A DNA stretch of 64,000 bases from JBBDQZ01 sp040905705 (lineage in GTDB: Bacteria > Bacteroidota > Rhodothermia > Balneolales > Natronogracilivirgulaceae). How positions within the stretch are numbered: the stretch's first letter is position 1; each line of letters starts with the position of its first letter. The notes beneath the pieces were generated by a model. The model was not told where the DNA came from, searched no databases, and saw only the letters and a program-made list of their open reading frames with translations. Shown here one piece after another: positions 26,868 to 36,317 of the stretch. Location: NCBI GenBank assembly GCA_040905705.1, contig JBBDQZ010000076.1:3348-67347 (forward strand), in the 5' to 3' direction. The position numbers and the translations under genes were made by a program.

Positions 26868-28254
26868 GACGATTTCGACCTGCCATCCAAAGTGCCATAG
26901 CGGTAAATAGCCCGGGATAAAAAGGCTCCCATCCCAAAAACGCATATTGGTAAAGATCGTCGGAGGTTAAGGTGCCAAGCATCATCCATATTGCAGAAAT
27001 GGTGCAGGGTATAATCAGAGTCCAAAAGGCGAATGATTCTTTCAAGCGAAACATTGGCAGATAAACACCAAGTACAGGGATAAGTAAACCGGGAATAATT
27101 ACCGATCCAATTACATACCAGAGTGCTATGACACTCGGATAAATGATGATCAATAAAATTCCCAGCAAAGCGGAGACAACCATTCCCCAGCGTGTAAACC
27201 TGACGCTTTTCACCGGCTCTCCGCCCCACCATTTTTTGGCAATAAGGTCACGGCCGAGGGTTTGTCCGGACAGAAACAGGTAGCTGTCAAGTGTAGACAT
27301 GATGGTTGCCAGAAGCGCCAGAAAAAAAAGTCCGGCCAATCCTGCCGGAAGCAACGTGGCACCCAGTTCCGGATAAACCAGGACGGGGTTTGCTATATCA
27401 CCAAGTATAATTAGACCGTAAAGACCGGCAAATACGGTAAACATATCAAATATGAACCATAAGCCGACAGACCAGAAAACTCCTCTTCTTGCTGTTTGTG
27501 GTGTTTTGGCAGCAGCAGCACGTTGATGAAACGCCGGATCGACAAAGGTCCATAATGCAATAAAAAACCAGACAAGAAGATATTGAACACCATGGCCACC
27601 AAGCGGCAAGGTATGTGTTTCGGGGAGTTGACTCCAGATTTGTAAAGGTGATCCGGCCGACCGGATTGCAAAAAAAAGCAATACGGCAAATCCTGCATAC
27701 ATTAGAAAAAACTGCAGAATATCGGTACGGATAACGGCACGAAATCCGGAGTAACTGACATAAATGACTGAATAAAGGGCCGTCAGTGAAGCAAATATTA
27801 ACACATGAGAATCCGACCCTGTTAAAAACTGAATCAGCAATCCAAGCATCAAAATATAGGGTGCCGGACTAACCAGGATAAAAATGGCAATGGCAGATGC
27901 CGTTCCGGTTTGTGCATTATAGGTTTGACTGAGTGCTTCCGGAATGGTAAGCGCCCGGTTTTCCCTAATACGTCCGGCCAGAAATACTGCAAATAATATG
28001 GCAAATATATAATAAGGCAATCCGAATAACACCCACTGTGAGATCCCGAACTGATAGCTATATTCTCCCACTCCAAGAATACCTCCATACCAGGTGGAGA
28101 CGAGCGTAGCGACAAAAGCGGGCAGTGATATAGCACGCCCTGAAAGCAGATAGCTGTCCTCTGCCCCGGATCGAGTCCGTTTATAGAAGCCTATAAAGAT
28201 CAGGACAATGAAATATGTGGCAATGATAATCCAGTCGAGCTGTTGCACGGGCAA
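26854..28254 (-). CDS. Sodium:solute symporter (SSS family)
   Basis: A 466-residue inner-membrane transporter with about 13 hydrophobic helices, starting QLDWIIIATYFIVLIFIGFY and containing the SSS-type motifs SGRAISLPAFVATLVSTWYG (helix 1b-2 region) and LATIMSTLDSYLFLSGQTLG (Na+ site region). It imports an organic solute with Na+. The gene starts only 4 nt after the stop of thiamine diphosphokinase, so the substrate may be thiamine or a precursor; other SSS proteins near thiamine genes have been predicted as such transporters. The start appears to be TTG at 28254 or GTG two codons later. Confidence 0.88.
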   Translation of the reverse strand: MPVQQLDWIIIATYFIVLIFIGFYKRTRSGAEDSYLLSGRAISLPAFVATLVSTWYGGILGVGEYSYQFGISQWVLFGLPYYIFAILFAVFLAGRIRENRALTIPEALSQTYNAQTGTASAIAIFILVSPAPYILMLGLLIQFLTGSDSHVLIFASLTALYSVIYVSYSGFRAVIRTDILQFFLMYAGFAVLLFFAIRSAGSPLQIWSQLPETHTLPLGGHGVQYLLVWFFIALWTFVDPAFHQRAAAAKTPQTARRGVFWSVGLWFIFDMFTVFAGLYGLIILGDIANPVLVYPELGATLLPAGLAGLFFLALLATIMSTLDSYLFLSGQTLGRDLIAKKWWGGEPVKSVRFTRWGMVVSALLGILLIIIYPSVIALWYVIGSVIIPGLLIPVLGVYLPMFRLKESFAFWTLIIPCTISAIWMMLGTLTSDDLYQYAFLGWEPFYPGLFTAMALWMAGRNRLKCS

Positions 28255-28258
28255 GCGG

Positions 28259-28888
28259 TCAAAGGAGGTGGTCGGTTAAGGCTGTCATAAACAGCAGAGT
28301 ACCGGATCGATGCCGGATTCTGATAAATCCGTCGAGTGTCTCATTGGACGAGCCGTCTCTTTGGCCATTTTCAAGAAACTCGTTGTTGAGCGGGTATTTC
28401 AAACCATCGGTGATTATGCCATCCACTTTGCCGGAGAGCGGAAATAGTGAAACCGGATGTTTTTCCGGTAGTGTGATAGAAAAATCATGTGGCAAGATGC
28501 AGGAATAAAGATAATCGTCGTACATGGCTATACGGTCGAAAGTTGAAAAAAACTGCTGCAAAACGGACAAATTTTTCAGTGTGTGATCAAGACGTTTTCC
28601 TGTGGCAGCAAGAATATCCACACGGTCGGCCCGTTTGGCATGTGCCAGGACAAGTGCTTTTTCAAGATCGTTTGTCTCCTGGTTTTTGTCCAGAATCACT
28701 TCGCCGGAATAAGACTCATCAGGATAAAAACTATCCAGGTCTCCGATCACGGTATCGGGAGGAATACCAAGCCGTACGGCGATATTTCCACCACCGTCAG
28801 CAGCAATAAAAACATGACATCGGCTTCTTAATTTTTTAAGGAGATCCGTAGAAGGTTCACTCCCGTTTGCTAGTATTAGAATTCTCAT
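28259..28888 (-). CDS. Thiamine diphosphokinase
   Basis: A protein of about 209 residues that transfers pyrophosphate from ATP to thiamine, giving thiamine diphosphate. Signatures are ILANGSEPS at the N-terminus, AADGGGNIAVRLGI, DTVIGDLDSF, QETNDLEKAL, and ATGKRLDHTLKNL. The ATG at 28886-28888 is preferred to a TTG two codons upstream. It is first in an apparent two-gene operon with an SSS symporter. The 140-bp region before it lacks the conserved elements of a TPP riboswitch. Confidence 0.93.
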   Translation of the reverse strand: MRILILANGSEPSTDLLKKLRSRCHVFIAADGGGNIAVRLGIPPDTVIGDLDSFYPDESYSGEVILDKNQETNDLEKALVLAHAKRADRVDILAATGKRLDHTLKNLSVLQQFFSTFDRIAMYDDYLYSCILPHDFSITLPEKHPVSLFPLSGKVDGIITDGLKYPLNNEFLENGQRDGSSNETLDGFIRIRHRSGTLLFMTALTDHLL

Positions 28889-29027
28889 AGACAAAAAATA
28901 TTATTCATATAATGTATGGAAGTATATATGGCTTGATGGGATTTATTACGCATTAGTGTTTAAAAAAACAATTCATATAACGCTTTGAAATGAGAAAAGA
29001 AAACATGATAATATTCCGTTCAATTAA

Positions 29028-30029
29028 ATGGAAAAATACGGCTATATGATTAAAAAATTTACAGATGCATTGGTTCGACACAATAAAATCGGTTTGATAT
29101 CTCACATTAGGCCGGATGGTGATGCCATCGGTTCACAGTTGGCGCTGTATTACTGGCTGCATGAGCAGGGAGTCGAGTCCCTGTTATTCAATGACGATCC
29201 GGTTCCTGCCAATCTTATATGGTTGAATGATCACCATCTTATCCAGGTGCCGACGGTGGAATTACTCGATCAGTGTGATGCGTATTTGTTTATAGATGGA
29301 AATCATCCAGACCGTTTTGGAAAGATGGCGGAATACTTCAAAAAAACAGAAAAACCGGTGTATCTGATTGATCACCACCTGGATCCGCCCGACGGATATT
29401 TTAGCGCCATGATCAGCGATACCCGGGCCAGTTCAACGGCTTTTCTGGTATATACATTGTTTGAGTTATCGGGATTGCATGGGATTCATTATGACGTGGC
29501 GGAAGCGTTGTATTGTGGCATTGTCACTGACACGGATTCATTCCGGTTCGATTCGGTTACGGCCGATACGCATTTTGCCGTAGCCGAGATTATTAAAAAG
29601 GGCAAAATCAAGCCGAGTCAAATTTATGAAAAGATTTTTGATGACAAATCCATTTCTGAATTCCATTTATTAGGCGAGGTTTTGCGGACCGTTACTATTT
29701 TTTGTAACAATCAGATTGCTATTACACACGTTACTCAAAAAATGCTTTCCGAAACCGGGTGCACCAATGACGATCTCGAAGGTTTTGTTAATTATCCGTT
29801 GAGTTTAAAAGGTGTTAAGGTTTCCGGATTATTTTTAGAGCAGGATGATCAGATTAAAATCAGCCTTCGCGGAAAATCTCTGATTGACCTGAATAAAATT
29901 GCGAAAAAATTTCAAGGTGGCGGACATTTCAATGCAGCCGGAGCAAGGCATCCTGGTCCGTTACAAAAAGCCGTTGATGATCTTGTCAACGTAATGGCGT
30001 CATATATTCATGACGGAAGCGAAAGGTGA
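29028..30029 (+). CDS. nrnA: DHH-family nanoRNase/pAp phosphatase NrnA
   Basis: A 333-residue phosphoesterase of the DHH-DHHA1 family. It degrades short RNA oligomers and dephosphorylates 3'-phosphoadenosine 5'-phosphate. Metal motifs are visible: SHIRPDGDAIGSQ, FIDGNHPDRF, LIDHHLDPP, and CGIVTDTDSFRF. The C-terminal DHHA1 part has FQGGGHFNAAGA. Length is standard. It is divergent from the thiamine diphosphokinase gene across a 139-bp AT-rich gap. Confidence 0.94.
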   Translation: MEKYGYMIKKFTDALVRHNKIGLISHIRPDGDAIGSQLALYYWLHEQGVESLLFNDDPVPANLIWLNDHHLIQVPTVELLDQCDAYLFIDGNHPDRFGKMAEYFKKTEKPVYLIDHHLDPPDGYFSAMISDTRASSTAFLVYTLFELSGLHGIHYDVAEALYCGIVTDTDSFRFDSVTADTHFAVAEIIKKGKIKPSQIYEKIFDDKSISEFHLLGEVLRTVTIFCNNQIAITHVTQKMLSETGCTNDDLEGFVNYPLSLKGVKVSGLFLEQDDQIKISLRGKSLIDLNKIAKKFQGGGHFNAAGARHPGPLQKAVDDLVNVMASYIHDGSER

Positions 30030-30115
30030 ATTTTCCAGCGACACCGGTAATTTTCGGGAAACGAAACCTTTTAGGGTCTTCATGACATGAACAGAAAGTA
30101 CTGGGTCAAAATTTT

Positions 30116-31285
30116 ATGATGCTTTTTTTGAAGTTACAGGCAGGAATACTGGTTTCTGTGGTTGTTTCTCTGTTGTTATCGGCTTGTATGAAGCATGGTG
30201 AAGTGAGGCCCGAAGAGAGTGCGATACATCAGGGTTTAATCCACTTTGCTCCAAATTCAATCGACAATGGCCAATCGGTTGCAATAAATCAAAACAGAGA
30301 GAATGCAATCACAACTGTGGTACAAGACGTCCGTGAAACCGTGGTCTATGTAAAAGTGAAACCAGATTCACAGCAATTCAGGATCCAGGAAGACGTTGAC
30401 GATTCCGGACATGTAGAGCGATCCGGTTTTATTGTATCGGAGGAAGGCCATATCGTTACAAATTTCAACTTCAGTCCCGATAAAATGTCCGACATTATGA
30501 TTACGGATATCAACGGGACGACTTATACAGCAAAATTAGTTGGTATGGATACTTATTCGGGGATTTCTTTGTTGCAAATAGATTCCGTAGAGGAGTTCCC
30601 TTTCGTAATTTTTGGTGATTCAGATGCGCTTATGGTCGGTGAATGGAGTATTGCCATGGGTGTTACGGGTTCAATGAGCCGTTATGATACCGAACCGGCA
30701 GTCAGTGCAGGAGTGATCAGTTCGAAGGACAATTTTGTCAATTTCCCAGCAGATCATGGCGAAACGGTTTACCCGGACCTGATTCGAACCGATGCCATGA
30801 TCACACCGCTATTATCGGGAGGTCCAATGTTGAATGCAAACGGCCATGTTGTCGGACTGAACATTCATCTCCCCGTGTCGGATCATGCGAATGAAGAACT
30901 TGGCTATTACGGATATGCTATTCCAGGGAATAAAGTAACCAAAATGATTAATTACCTGGCCAATGATACAAAAAAGACTTTAAGTTATAGTATGGGACTT
31001 GAAATGGTACCGGTTTCAGGACAGTTGGCCAGACAATACCGGCTGCCTGTGGAGTATGGCTTGTTCGTCCTGGGCGTGAACCGTGACGGACCTGCATTTC
31101 AGGGAGGGGTGATGCCGGGAGATATAATTATTCGGATTGGAAATGAAATGATTACTGGTGACACCCATGCGTGGTCGGTACTCAGTGAATTCAAAACGGG
31201 AGATCAAATGCCGATGACCTTATTACGCAGTGGGATGGAAATGCATATCAATTTGATGCTTCGAAAGCGACAGAAAGAAGAATAG
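30116..31285 (+). CDS. HtrA-like lipoprotein with PDZ domain, catalytic triad incomplete
   Basis: A 389-residue lipoprotein: the lipobox LSAC places the lipidated cysteine at about residue 24. A trypsin-like domain (about 60-280) and one PDZ domain (about 290-385; FQGGVMPGDIIIRIGNE) follow, as in DegP/DegS. The triad is broken: the histidine position (TNxHV in HtrA) is N118 in TNFNF, and the aspartate position is G149 in DTYSGISLL, while the serine S234 in LLSGGPM remains. It is therefore probably not an active protease and may act as a chaperone or peptide sensor. It follows nrnA by 86 bp. Confidence 0.85.
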   Translation: MMLFLKLQAGILVSVVVSLLLSACMKHGEVRPEESAIHQGLIHFAPNSIDNGQSVAINQNRENAITTVVQDVRETVVYVKVKPDSQQFRIQEDVDDSGHVERSGFIVSEEGHIVTNFNFSPDKMSDIMITDINGTTYTAKLVGMDTYSGISLLQIDSVEEFPFVIFGDSDALMVGEWSIAMGVTGSMSRYDTEPAVSAGVISSKDNFVNFPADHGETVYPDLIRTDAMITPLLSGGPMLNANGHVVGLNIHLPVSDHANEELGYYGYAIPGNKVTKMINYLANDTKKTLSYSMGLEMVPVSGQLARQYRLPVEYGLFVLGVNRDGPAFQGGVMPGDIIIRIGNEMITGDTHAWSVLSEFKTGDQMPMTLLRSGMEMHINLMLRKRQKEE

Positions 31286-31321
31286 CACAAACAGGAATAA
31301 GATAAAATCGGTCAGACGTGA

Positions 31322-32086
31322 TTATCTCTTCGGCCGATTCAAGAATTCGGTTACTTTCTTTTTATGTTGTGGAGTAGCCCAGAATCGTGCAAAGGAATCC
31401 AGTTCCCTGCTGAAAGAGTCTTGTCTGGGGTTGTCCAATGCTCTTTTTGCACCAAGTTTCAACTCTTCGATCAGTGCAGGTTCAACCCGTGACAATTCCA
31501 GGGCCCATTCCCAGGTGTTTCTGCGAAGTTCTGAGGTGATGGACAATTTGTTGATCAGGCCTGTTTGCAGTGCATCCTCAGAACTGATAAACTGATTACT
31601 GCCAAGCCACTCTAATGAACGGGATCGCCCGACTCGTTCAACCAATCGGGTGATTCCTCCCCATGCGGGCGGCAATCCGAAACGTGCCTGTGAAAAAGAG
31701 AAAGTGGCGGTTTTACTTGCGATGACAAAGTCGAATGCCAATAGAAGTTCACAACCACCACCGTAGACCTCACCATTAATACATGCCATAGTCCAGAAAC
31801 GGCTTGTCTCCAGTCTATTAAGAATGGAGGCCATACGTGTTGCCATATTTCGGCCATCCTCTTCCGTTTTGAGATTTGCAAAGTCTTTGATGTTGCCACC
31901 GGATACAAAATAATTATGGCCGGATCCACTCAGCACAAATACCCTGATATGGCTGTTATTTTCGATCTCGTTAAGCAGCTTTTCAAGCTCATCCATAACC
32001 TCGAAATCGATAGCGTTATTGGATTCAGGCCTATTGATTTCAGCCCAGTAAATGTGCTTCTTTTTTTTAACTTCGACAACGGCCAC
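31322..32086 (-). CDS. Enoyl-CoA hydratase/isomerase (crotonase) family protein
   Basis: A 254-residue crotonase-fold protein. The oxyanion-hole segments are SGGNIKDFA and NGEVYGGGCELLLAFD. The region that normally carries the second catalytic glutamate (PExxLGxxPGxGG) reads QARFGLPPAWGG, so ordinary hydratase chemistry is doubtful; it may be an isomerase, decarboxylase or thioesterase-like member. The start is GTG at 32084-32086. It is 23 bp downstream of cutA on the same strand. No beta-oxidation genes adjoin. Confidence 0.85.
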   Translation of the reverse strand: MAVVEVKKKKHIYWAEINRPESNNAIDFEVMDELEKLLNEIENNSHIRVFVLSGSGHNYFVSGGNIKDFANLKTEEDGRNMATRMASILNRLETSRFWTMACINGEVYGGGCELLLAFDFVIASKTATFSFSQARFGLPPAWGGITRLVERVGRSRSLEWLGSNQFISSEDALQTGLINKLSITSELRRNTWEWALELSRVEPALIEELKLGAKRALDNPRQDSFSRELDSFARFWATPQHKKKVTEFLNRPKR

Positions 32087-32109
32087 AATGGAATGATTTT
32101 AGAGGTGAA

Positions 32110-32511
32110 TTAGAAATCGGCTTCGGGTGGATGCCCGGTCTCTTGGTGAATATCGGTAACCGAAGGAGATTCAGGTTTTATGTGATTCTTCGGGATTTGC
32201 TGTACTTCTTTATCGATCCAGTCAAGGTACTCCCGATTGCCCATGATGATAGGCAACGCTATAATACACGGACAATCGTAGCTGTGTAGTTCTTTTATAC
32301 GGGCTTCGAGTAACGGGAATGTTTTGGCAGTGGTTTTAGCAATGAGTATGACTTCCTGTTCTTTTTGCACACTATCTTTCCAATGGAATGATGATGACAT
32401 GTTTTCGATGATGTTGGTGCAGGCCACCAGATGTTCCTGAATGATAACATTACTTATATTTTTGGCCTCTTTTGTATCCGAGGTAGTGATGTAAACAAAT
32501 ACGTGGCTCAT
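32110..32511 (-). CDS. cutA: CutA1 divalent-cation tolerance family protein
   Basis: A 133-residue protein of the trimeric, PII-like CutA family, with VFVYITTSDTKEA, LVACTNIIENMSS, FHWKDSVQKEQEVILIAKTT and HSYDCPCIIALPI. The C-terminal 25 residues (after NREYLDWI) form a longer polar tail than usual. The family is linked to metal tolerance in E. coli, but its biochemical role is unclear. Confidence 0.93.
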   Translation of the reverse strand: MSHVFVYITTSDTKEAKNISNVIIQEHLVACTNIIENMSSSFHWKDSVQKEQEVILIAKTTAKTFPLLEARIKELHSYDCPCIIALPIIMGNREYLDWIDKEVQQIPKNHIKPESPSVTDIHQETGHPPEADF

Positions 32512-32684
32512 GATCTGTATTGTTGGTTAACCGATGAGACGATTCAAAAATAATCATTCAATGATTAAGAGAAAAACAGTGGTTTTTTGTTCTTGCTCCA
32601 AGCATCGTGACTCATTGAAAAAACGCATGTAATTTAGTATATTATCAGGCTAAATCTGCGAATTTTTTACAGGTTTGGTGTGTT

Positions 32685-32769
32685 GCGAGAGTGGTGAAAC
32701 TGGTAGACACGCTAGATTTAGGATCTAGTGCCGAAAGGCTTGGGGGTTCGAGTCCCCCCTCTCGTACCA
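32685..32769 (+). tRNA. tRNA-Leu (anticodon UAG), CCA encoded
   Basis: An 85-nt class II tRNA. The acceptor stem GCGAGAG at 32685-32691 pairs with CTCTCGT at 32759-32765 (one G-T wobble). The anticodon stem CTAGA/TCTAG encloses the loop TTTAGGA with anticodon TAG. A long variable arm (TGCCGAAAGGCTT) and the T-arm GGGGGTTCGAGTCCCCC follow. The discriminator A and CCA are encoded at 32766-32769. It lies between cutA (minus) and tig. Confidence 0.97.
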
Positions 32770-32857
32770 TATGCGTAGATGCATTAAGATTAACAGCTAC
32801 CGGCTTTCCCAGAAGTGTTTTATGCAACTATTTATGAACCTTATACAAAATTGATAA

Positions 32858-34165
32858 GTGAATATATCCGTACAAGATAAAAGTAACAGTAATGTTGATA
32901 AAATTCTTACCATTTCAGCGACACGGGAAGAACTGAAACCCCGGTTTGAAAAAGCGTATCGGGAATACAGGAAAAAAATCAATATGCCGGGTTTTCGTCC
33001 CGGTCAAATGCCGGTGTCTATCATTAAAAAGCGTTTTGGCAAAGAGATAGAATCGGAAGAAATCAACAATTATATCCAGGAAGTGTTCAAGGATGAAGTG
33101 GTTCCGAAATACGAACCGGTCGGTGAGCCAAGATTCGAAGAACTGAAATGGGAAGATGGAGAGCTGGAGGCAAAAATCGAGATCGGGGTCAAGCCGGACT
33201 TACAGCTTGCGGAGATATCTGCCATAACAGTTGATAAAATGGTACATGATGTCACGGAAGAGGAAGTTGAGGAGGAAGTGAAGAAATCACTTGAGCGCGG
33301 AGGTACATGGAAGGAGACCGATAAACCCATTCATGCTAAAAACAGGGTTACCGTTGATGCTACTCCGGTTGACAAGAACGGAGAACTACGAAAAGACGGG
33401 ATCGACACCGATAAGGAAATTGATTTGAATGAGGACGAAAACGAGGTGTTCAGGAAAGCGCTCGAAGGGAAAAAACGCGGCGATGAGGTGGAAGTGTCTC
33501 TTGGGGAAGGAAAAGACCGGGAGACTTTCAATCTGGTAGTGAAAAAGGTTACGGAACTTGAAATTCCTGAGCTAAACGAAAGCTTTGTTAAGGAAGCGAC
33601 CAAGGGGGAAGTATCATCAGTTGAAGATTATCGCAGCCAGATCAAAAGCAGAATCCAGAATTATTATGATCAGGTTTCCGGTGATATGGTACGGCAAGAG
33701 ATCATGGATGCACTGATCGAAAAACATCCCGATATTGAAGTGCCCGAATTGGTGTTGAAGAAATTTCAGGATGCTTATCTGGAACAAATGAAGCAACAGC
33801 AACAGGGCCAGCCCCTTCCGGAGGATTTTGACGAAGAGGCGTACCGTGAGTCGGTTAAAGATGATGCCGAACGGGAAGCCCGCTGGGCGTTTATCATGGA
33901 TGAGCTGGAAAAGAAATATGAAGATGTGGAAATTACCCCGGAAGATGTGGATGTCAGACTTGCTTCCGAAGCAGCACGATATGGATTACCGGTTGAAATG
34001 GTGAAGAACTTTTACTCGCAGTCGGGCGATCAGCTTGAGAATCTCCGACGCAATATCCGAACCGATAAGTTGTTTGATCGTGTGATAGAGGAAATTAAGC
34101 TGAACGAACTTGACAAAGAGGCGTATCAGGAAAAAAAGAAAAAAGAACATAACGATAAAAACTAA
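32858..34165 (+). CDS. tig: Trigger factor
   Basis: A 435-residue ribosome-associated chaperone. The N-terminal ribosome-binding domain shows the signature GFRPGQMPVSIIKKRFG near residue 48. The region at 150-240 corresponds to the peptidyl-prolyl isomerase domain (DTDKEIDLNEDENEVFRKAL), divergent but present, and the rest is the helical substrate-binding C-terminus. The start is GTG at 32858. It is the first gene of tig-clpP-clpX, a widely conserved order, with only 2 bp to clpP. Confidence 0.93.
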   Translation: MNISVQDKSNSNVDKILTISATREELKPRFEKAYREYRKKINMPGFRPGQMPVSIIKKRFGKEIESEEINNYIQEVFKDEVVPKYEPVGEPRFEELKWEDGELEAKIEIGVKPDLQLAEISAITVDKMVHDVTEEEVEEEVKKSLERGGTWKETDKPIHAKNRVTVDATPVDKNGELRKDGIDTDKEIDLNEDENEVFRKALEGKKRGDEVEVSLGEGKDRETFNLVVKKVTELEIPELNESFVKEATKGEVSSVEDYRSQIKSRIQNYYDQVSGDMVRQEIMDALIEKHPDIEVPELVLKKFQDAYLEQMKQQQQGQPLPEDFDEEAYRESVKDDAEREARWAFIMDELEKKYEDVEITPEDVDVRLASEAARYGLPVEMVKNFYSQSGDQLENLRRNIRTDKLFDRVIEEIKLNELDKEAYQEKKKKEHNDKN

Positions 34166-34167
34166 AA

Positions 34168-34830
34168 ATGAGCTACTGGAACCAACAACCCTTGATTGAT
34201 CACGAAAGCTTTTCCGGCACGGTGCCCCAAAATAGCCTGATTCCAATGGTTATTGAGACTACCAACCGGGGAGAACGGGCCTACGACATCTATTCCAGGC
34301 TATTGAAAGACAGGATTATCATCCTCGGTACACCAATCAATGATGCCGTTGCAAGTTCCATTGTAGCTCAAATGCTATTTCTGGAGTCTGACGACGCTGA
34401 CAAGGATATTAACCTGTATATTAACAGTCCGGGGGGCGTCGTTTCCTCAGGCATGGCCATATACGATACCATGCAACATGTCCGTTGTGAAGTCTCGACG
34501 ATTTGTATGGGGATGGCCGCATCCATGGGTGCTGTCCTGCTGACAGCCGGAACCCAAGGAAAACGGTCTATGCTCCGTCATTCGCGGGTAATGCTTCACC
34601 AACCTTTGGGTGGAACGCAGGGTCAGGCCAGCGACATTGAAATTGAGGCCAAGGAAATCATACGAATCAAACAGACACTGAGTGAAATTGTGGCAAAACA
34701 TTCAGGGAAAAAAGTGGAGCAGATCATCAAGGATTCAGATCGAAACAAGTGGATGGATGCTGATGAAACACTGGAATATGGATTGGTAGACAGGATTTTG
34801 GAGCGAACTTCAGATAAAAAGAAATCTTAA
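34168..34830 (+). CDS. clpP: ATP-dependent Clp protease proteolytic subunit
   Basis: A 220-residue serine protease subunit that assembles into a 14-mer and degrades proteins unfolded by ClpX. The catalytic serine is S119 in MGMAASMGAVLL and the histidine H144 in RVMLHQPLGG; INSPGGVVSSGMAIYDTM is also conserved. The first 30 residues are a short propeptide-like stretch. It follows tig by 2 bp and precedes clpX by 125 bp. Confidence 0.96.
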   Translation: MSYWNQQPLIDHESFSGTVPQNSLIPMVIETTNRGERAYDIYSRLLKDRIIILGTPINDAVASSIVAQMLFLESDDADKDINLYINSPGGVVSSGMAIYDTMQHVRCEVSTICMGMAASMGAVLLTAGTQGKRSMLRHSRVMLHQPLGGTQGQASDIEIEAKEIIRIKQTLSEIVAKHSGKKVEQIIKDSDRNKWMDADETLEYGLVDRILERTSDKKKS

Positions 34831-34955
34831 ATGAGAAATATCCATGGTGTAAGCAAATGATACACAGGGAGATGTTTTAGCCACTGATGCTCCATGTGTT
34901 TTTGTGAATCAGAAAAATTTAAATACAGGTAATATCAAATCAGATACCCGGTTGT

Positions 34956-36197
34956 ATGAGTGATCAGGAAAATAAAATTCGCTGTTCTTTTTGCGGAAGA
35001 TCCAGCCATGAAGTTAACAGCATGGTAGCTGGTCCGAATGTCTATATCTGTGATCAATGTATTACAGATGCTTCCGGCATTGTTAAGAGTGACTTGTCGG
35101 TTGAAAGTAAAAAAGAGCATGACTTTCAAATTAATCTCAAGCCGATCGAGATCAAGGCTCACCTGGATGAGTATGTAATTGATCAGGAAGAGCCCAAAAA
35201 AACGTTGGCAGTGGCTGTGTATAATCACTATAAACGCATCGCGAGCCCTGAATTCAGTGATGATGATGCCGAGATTGAAAAAAGCAATGTTGTACTTCTG
35301 GGACCGACCGGTTCGGGAAAGACATTGCTGGCACGTACTCTGGCCGGAATTATTGATGTACCGTTTTGTATTGCTGATGCAACAGCTCTGACAGAAGCCG
35401 GCTATGTCGGAGAAGATGTTGAAAGTATTTTGTCCAATTTGTTGCAAGCAGCCGACTATGATGTCGAACGTGCCGAACGGGGCATTGTTTATATCGACGA
35501 AATGGACAAGGTTGCACGGAAAGGGGACAACCCCTCGATTACCAGGGATGTCTCCGGCGAAGGTGTTCAGCAGGCGCTGCTGAAAATTCTGGAAGGCACC
35601 ACCGCCAATGTTCCACCGAAAGGTGGACGTAAACACCCGGAGCAGAGCTTTATTACCATCGATACCAGGAATATCCTGTTTGTATGTGGCGGCGCCTTTG
35701 AAGGATTAAATGAGATCATTTCACGCCGGCTATCCGTCAGCAGTATGGGTTTTACGGCAGACAATCAGAGTAAATTCGATAAGGACGATCCTCACATTTT
35801 TACGTATGTAGAGCCGGAAGATCTGCAGAAATACGGTTTGATTCCGGAATTGATCGGTCGGCTTCCTATCATTTCCGGCTTGGAGGAACTGTCTGAAGAG
35901 GCCATGATCAATATTTTGATAAAACCAAAAAATGCGATTGTCAAACAGTACAGGAAGCTTTTCCGAATGGAGGGGGTCGAACTTGAATTTGAAGAAGAAG
36001 CCCTGAAAGAAGTGGTCAGACAAGCCATGAAACGAAAGACCGGCGCGCGCGGACTTCGTTCGATTATGGAGCGTGCCATGCTCGATATTATGTTTACACT
36101 GCCCACCCTGAAGAATATTGAGCGATGCATTATAACAAAAGATACAATCGCTTCATTTATGCCTCCGGTATATAAAAAGCGAAAAGCTTCGGCTTGA
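34956..36197 (+). CDS. clpX: ATP-dependent Clp protease ATP-binding subunit ClpX
   Basis: A 413-residue AAA+ unfoldase. The N-terminal zinc domain has all four cysteines (C10, C13, C32, C35: RCSFCGRS and ICDQC). Walker A is GPTGSGKT, Walker B is IVYIDEMDK, the pore loop is in GYVGEDVES, and the sensor region VSGEGVQQALLKILEG follows. The ClpP-docking IGF-type loop appears as IGRLP context near residue 300. It feeds substrates, including tmRNA-tagged proteins, to ClpP. Confidence 0.96.
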   Translation: MSDQENKIRCSFCGRSSHEVNSMVAGPNVYICDQCITDASGIVKSDLSVESKKEHDFQINLKPIEIKAHLDEYVIDQEEPKKTLAVAVYNHYKRIASPEFSDDDAEIEKSNVVLLGPTGSGKTLLARTLAGIIDVPFCIADATALTEAGYVGEDVESILSNLLQAADYDVERAERGIVYIDEMDKVARKGDNPSITRDVSGEGVQQALLKILEGTTANVPPKGGRKHPEQSFITIDTRNILFVCGGAFEGLNEIISRRLSVSSMGFTADNQSKFDKDDPHIFTYVEPEDLQKYGLIPELIGRLPIISGLEELSEEAMINILIKPKNAIVKQYRKLFRMEGVELEFEEEALKEVVRQAMKRKTGARGLRSIMERAMLDIMFTLPTLKNIERCIITKDTIASFMPPVYKKRKASA

Positions 36198-36317
36198 CAA
36201 CCCTCCACTTAAATGCACATCAACGATTCGAAATAGAGCATGTGAGCGACTCGTTATATAAAAAAAGTTTCATTAGCTTGATCTGATGGAAATAATTTTT
36301 ACTAACGAATCAATACC

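Noticed and set aside
28889..29027. Possible TPP riboswitch before thiamine diphosphokinase
   Set aside because: Neither strand shows the conserved CTGAGA or ACCTGATCTGG-type elements; the gap is simply AT-rich.
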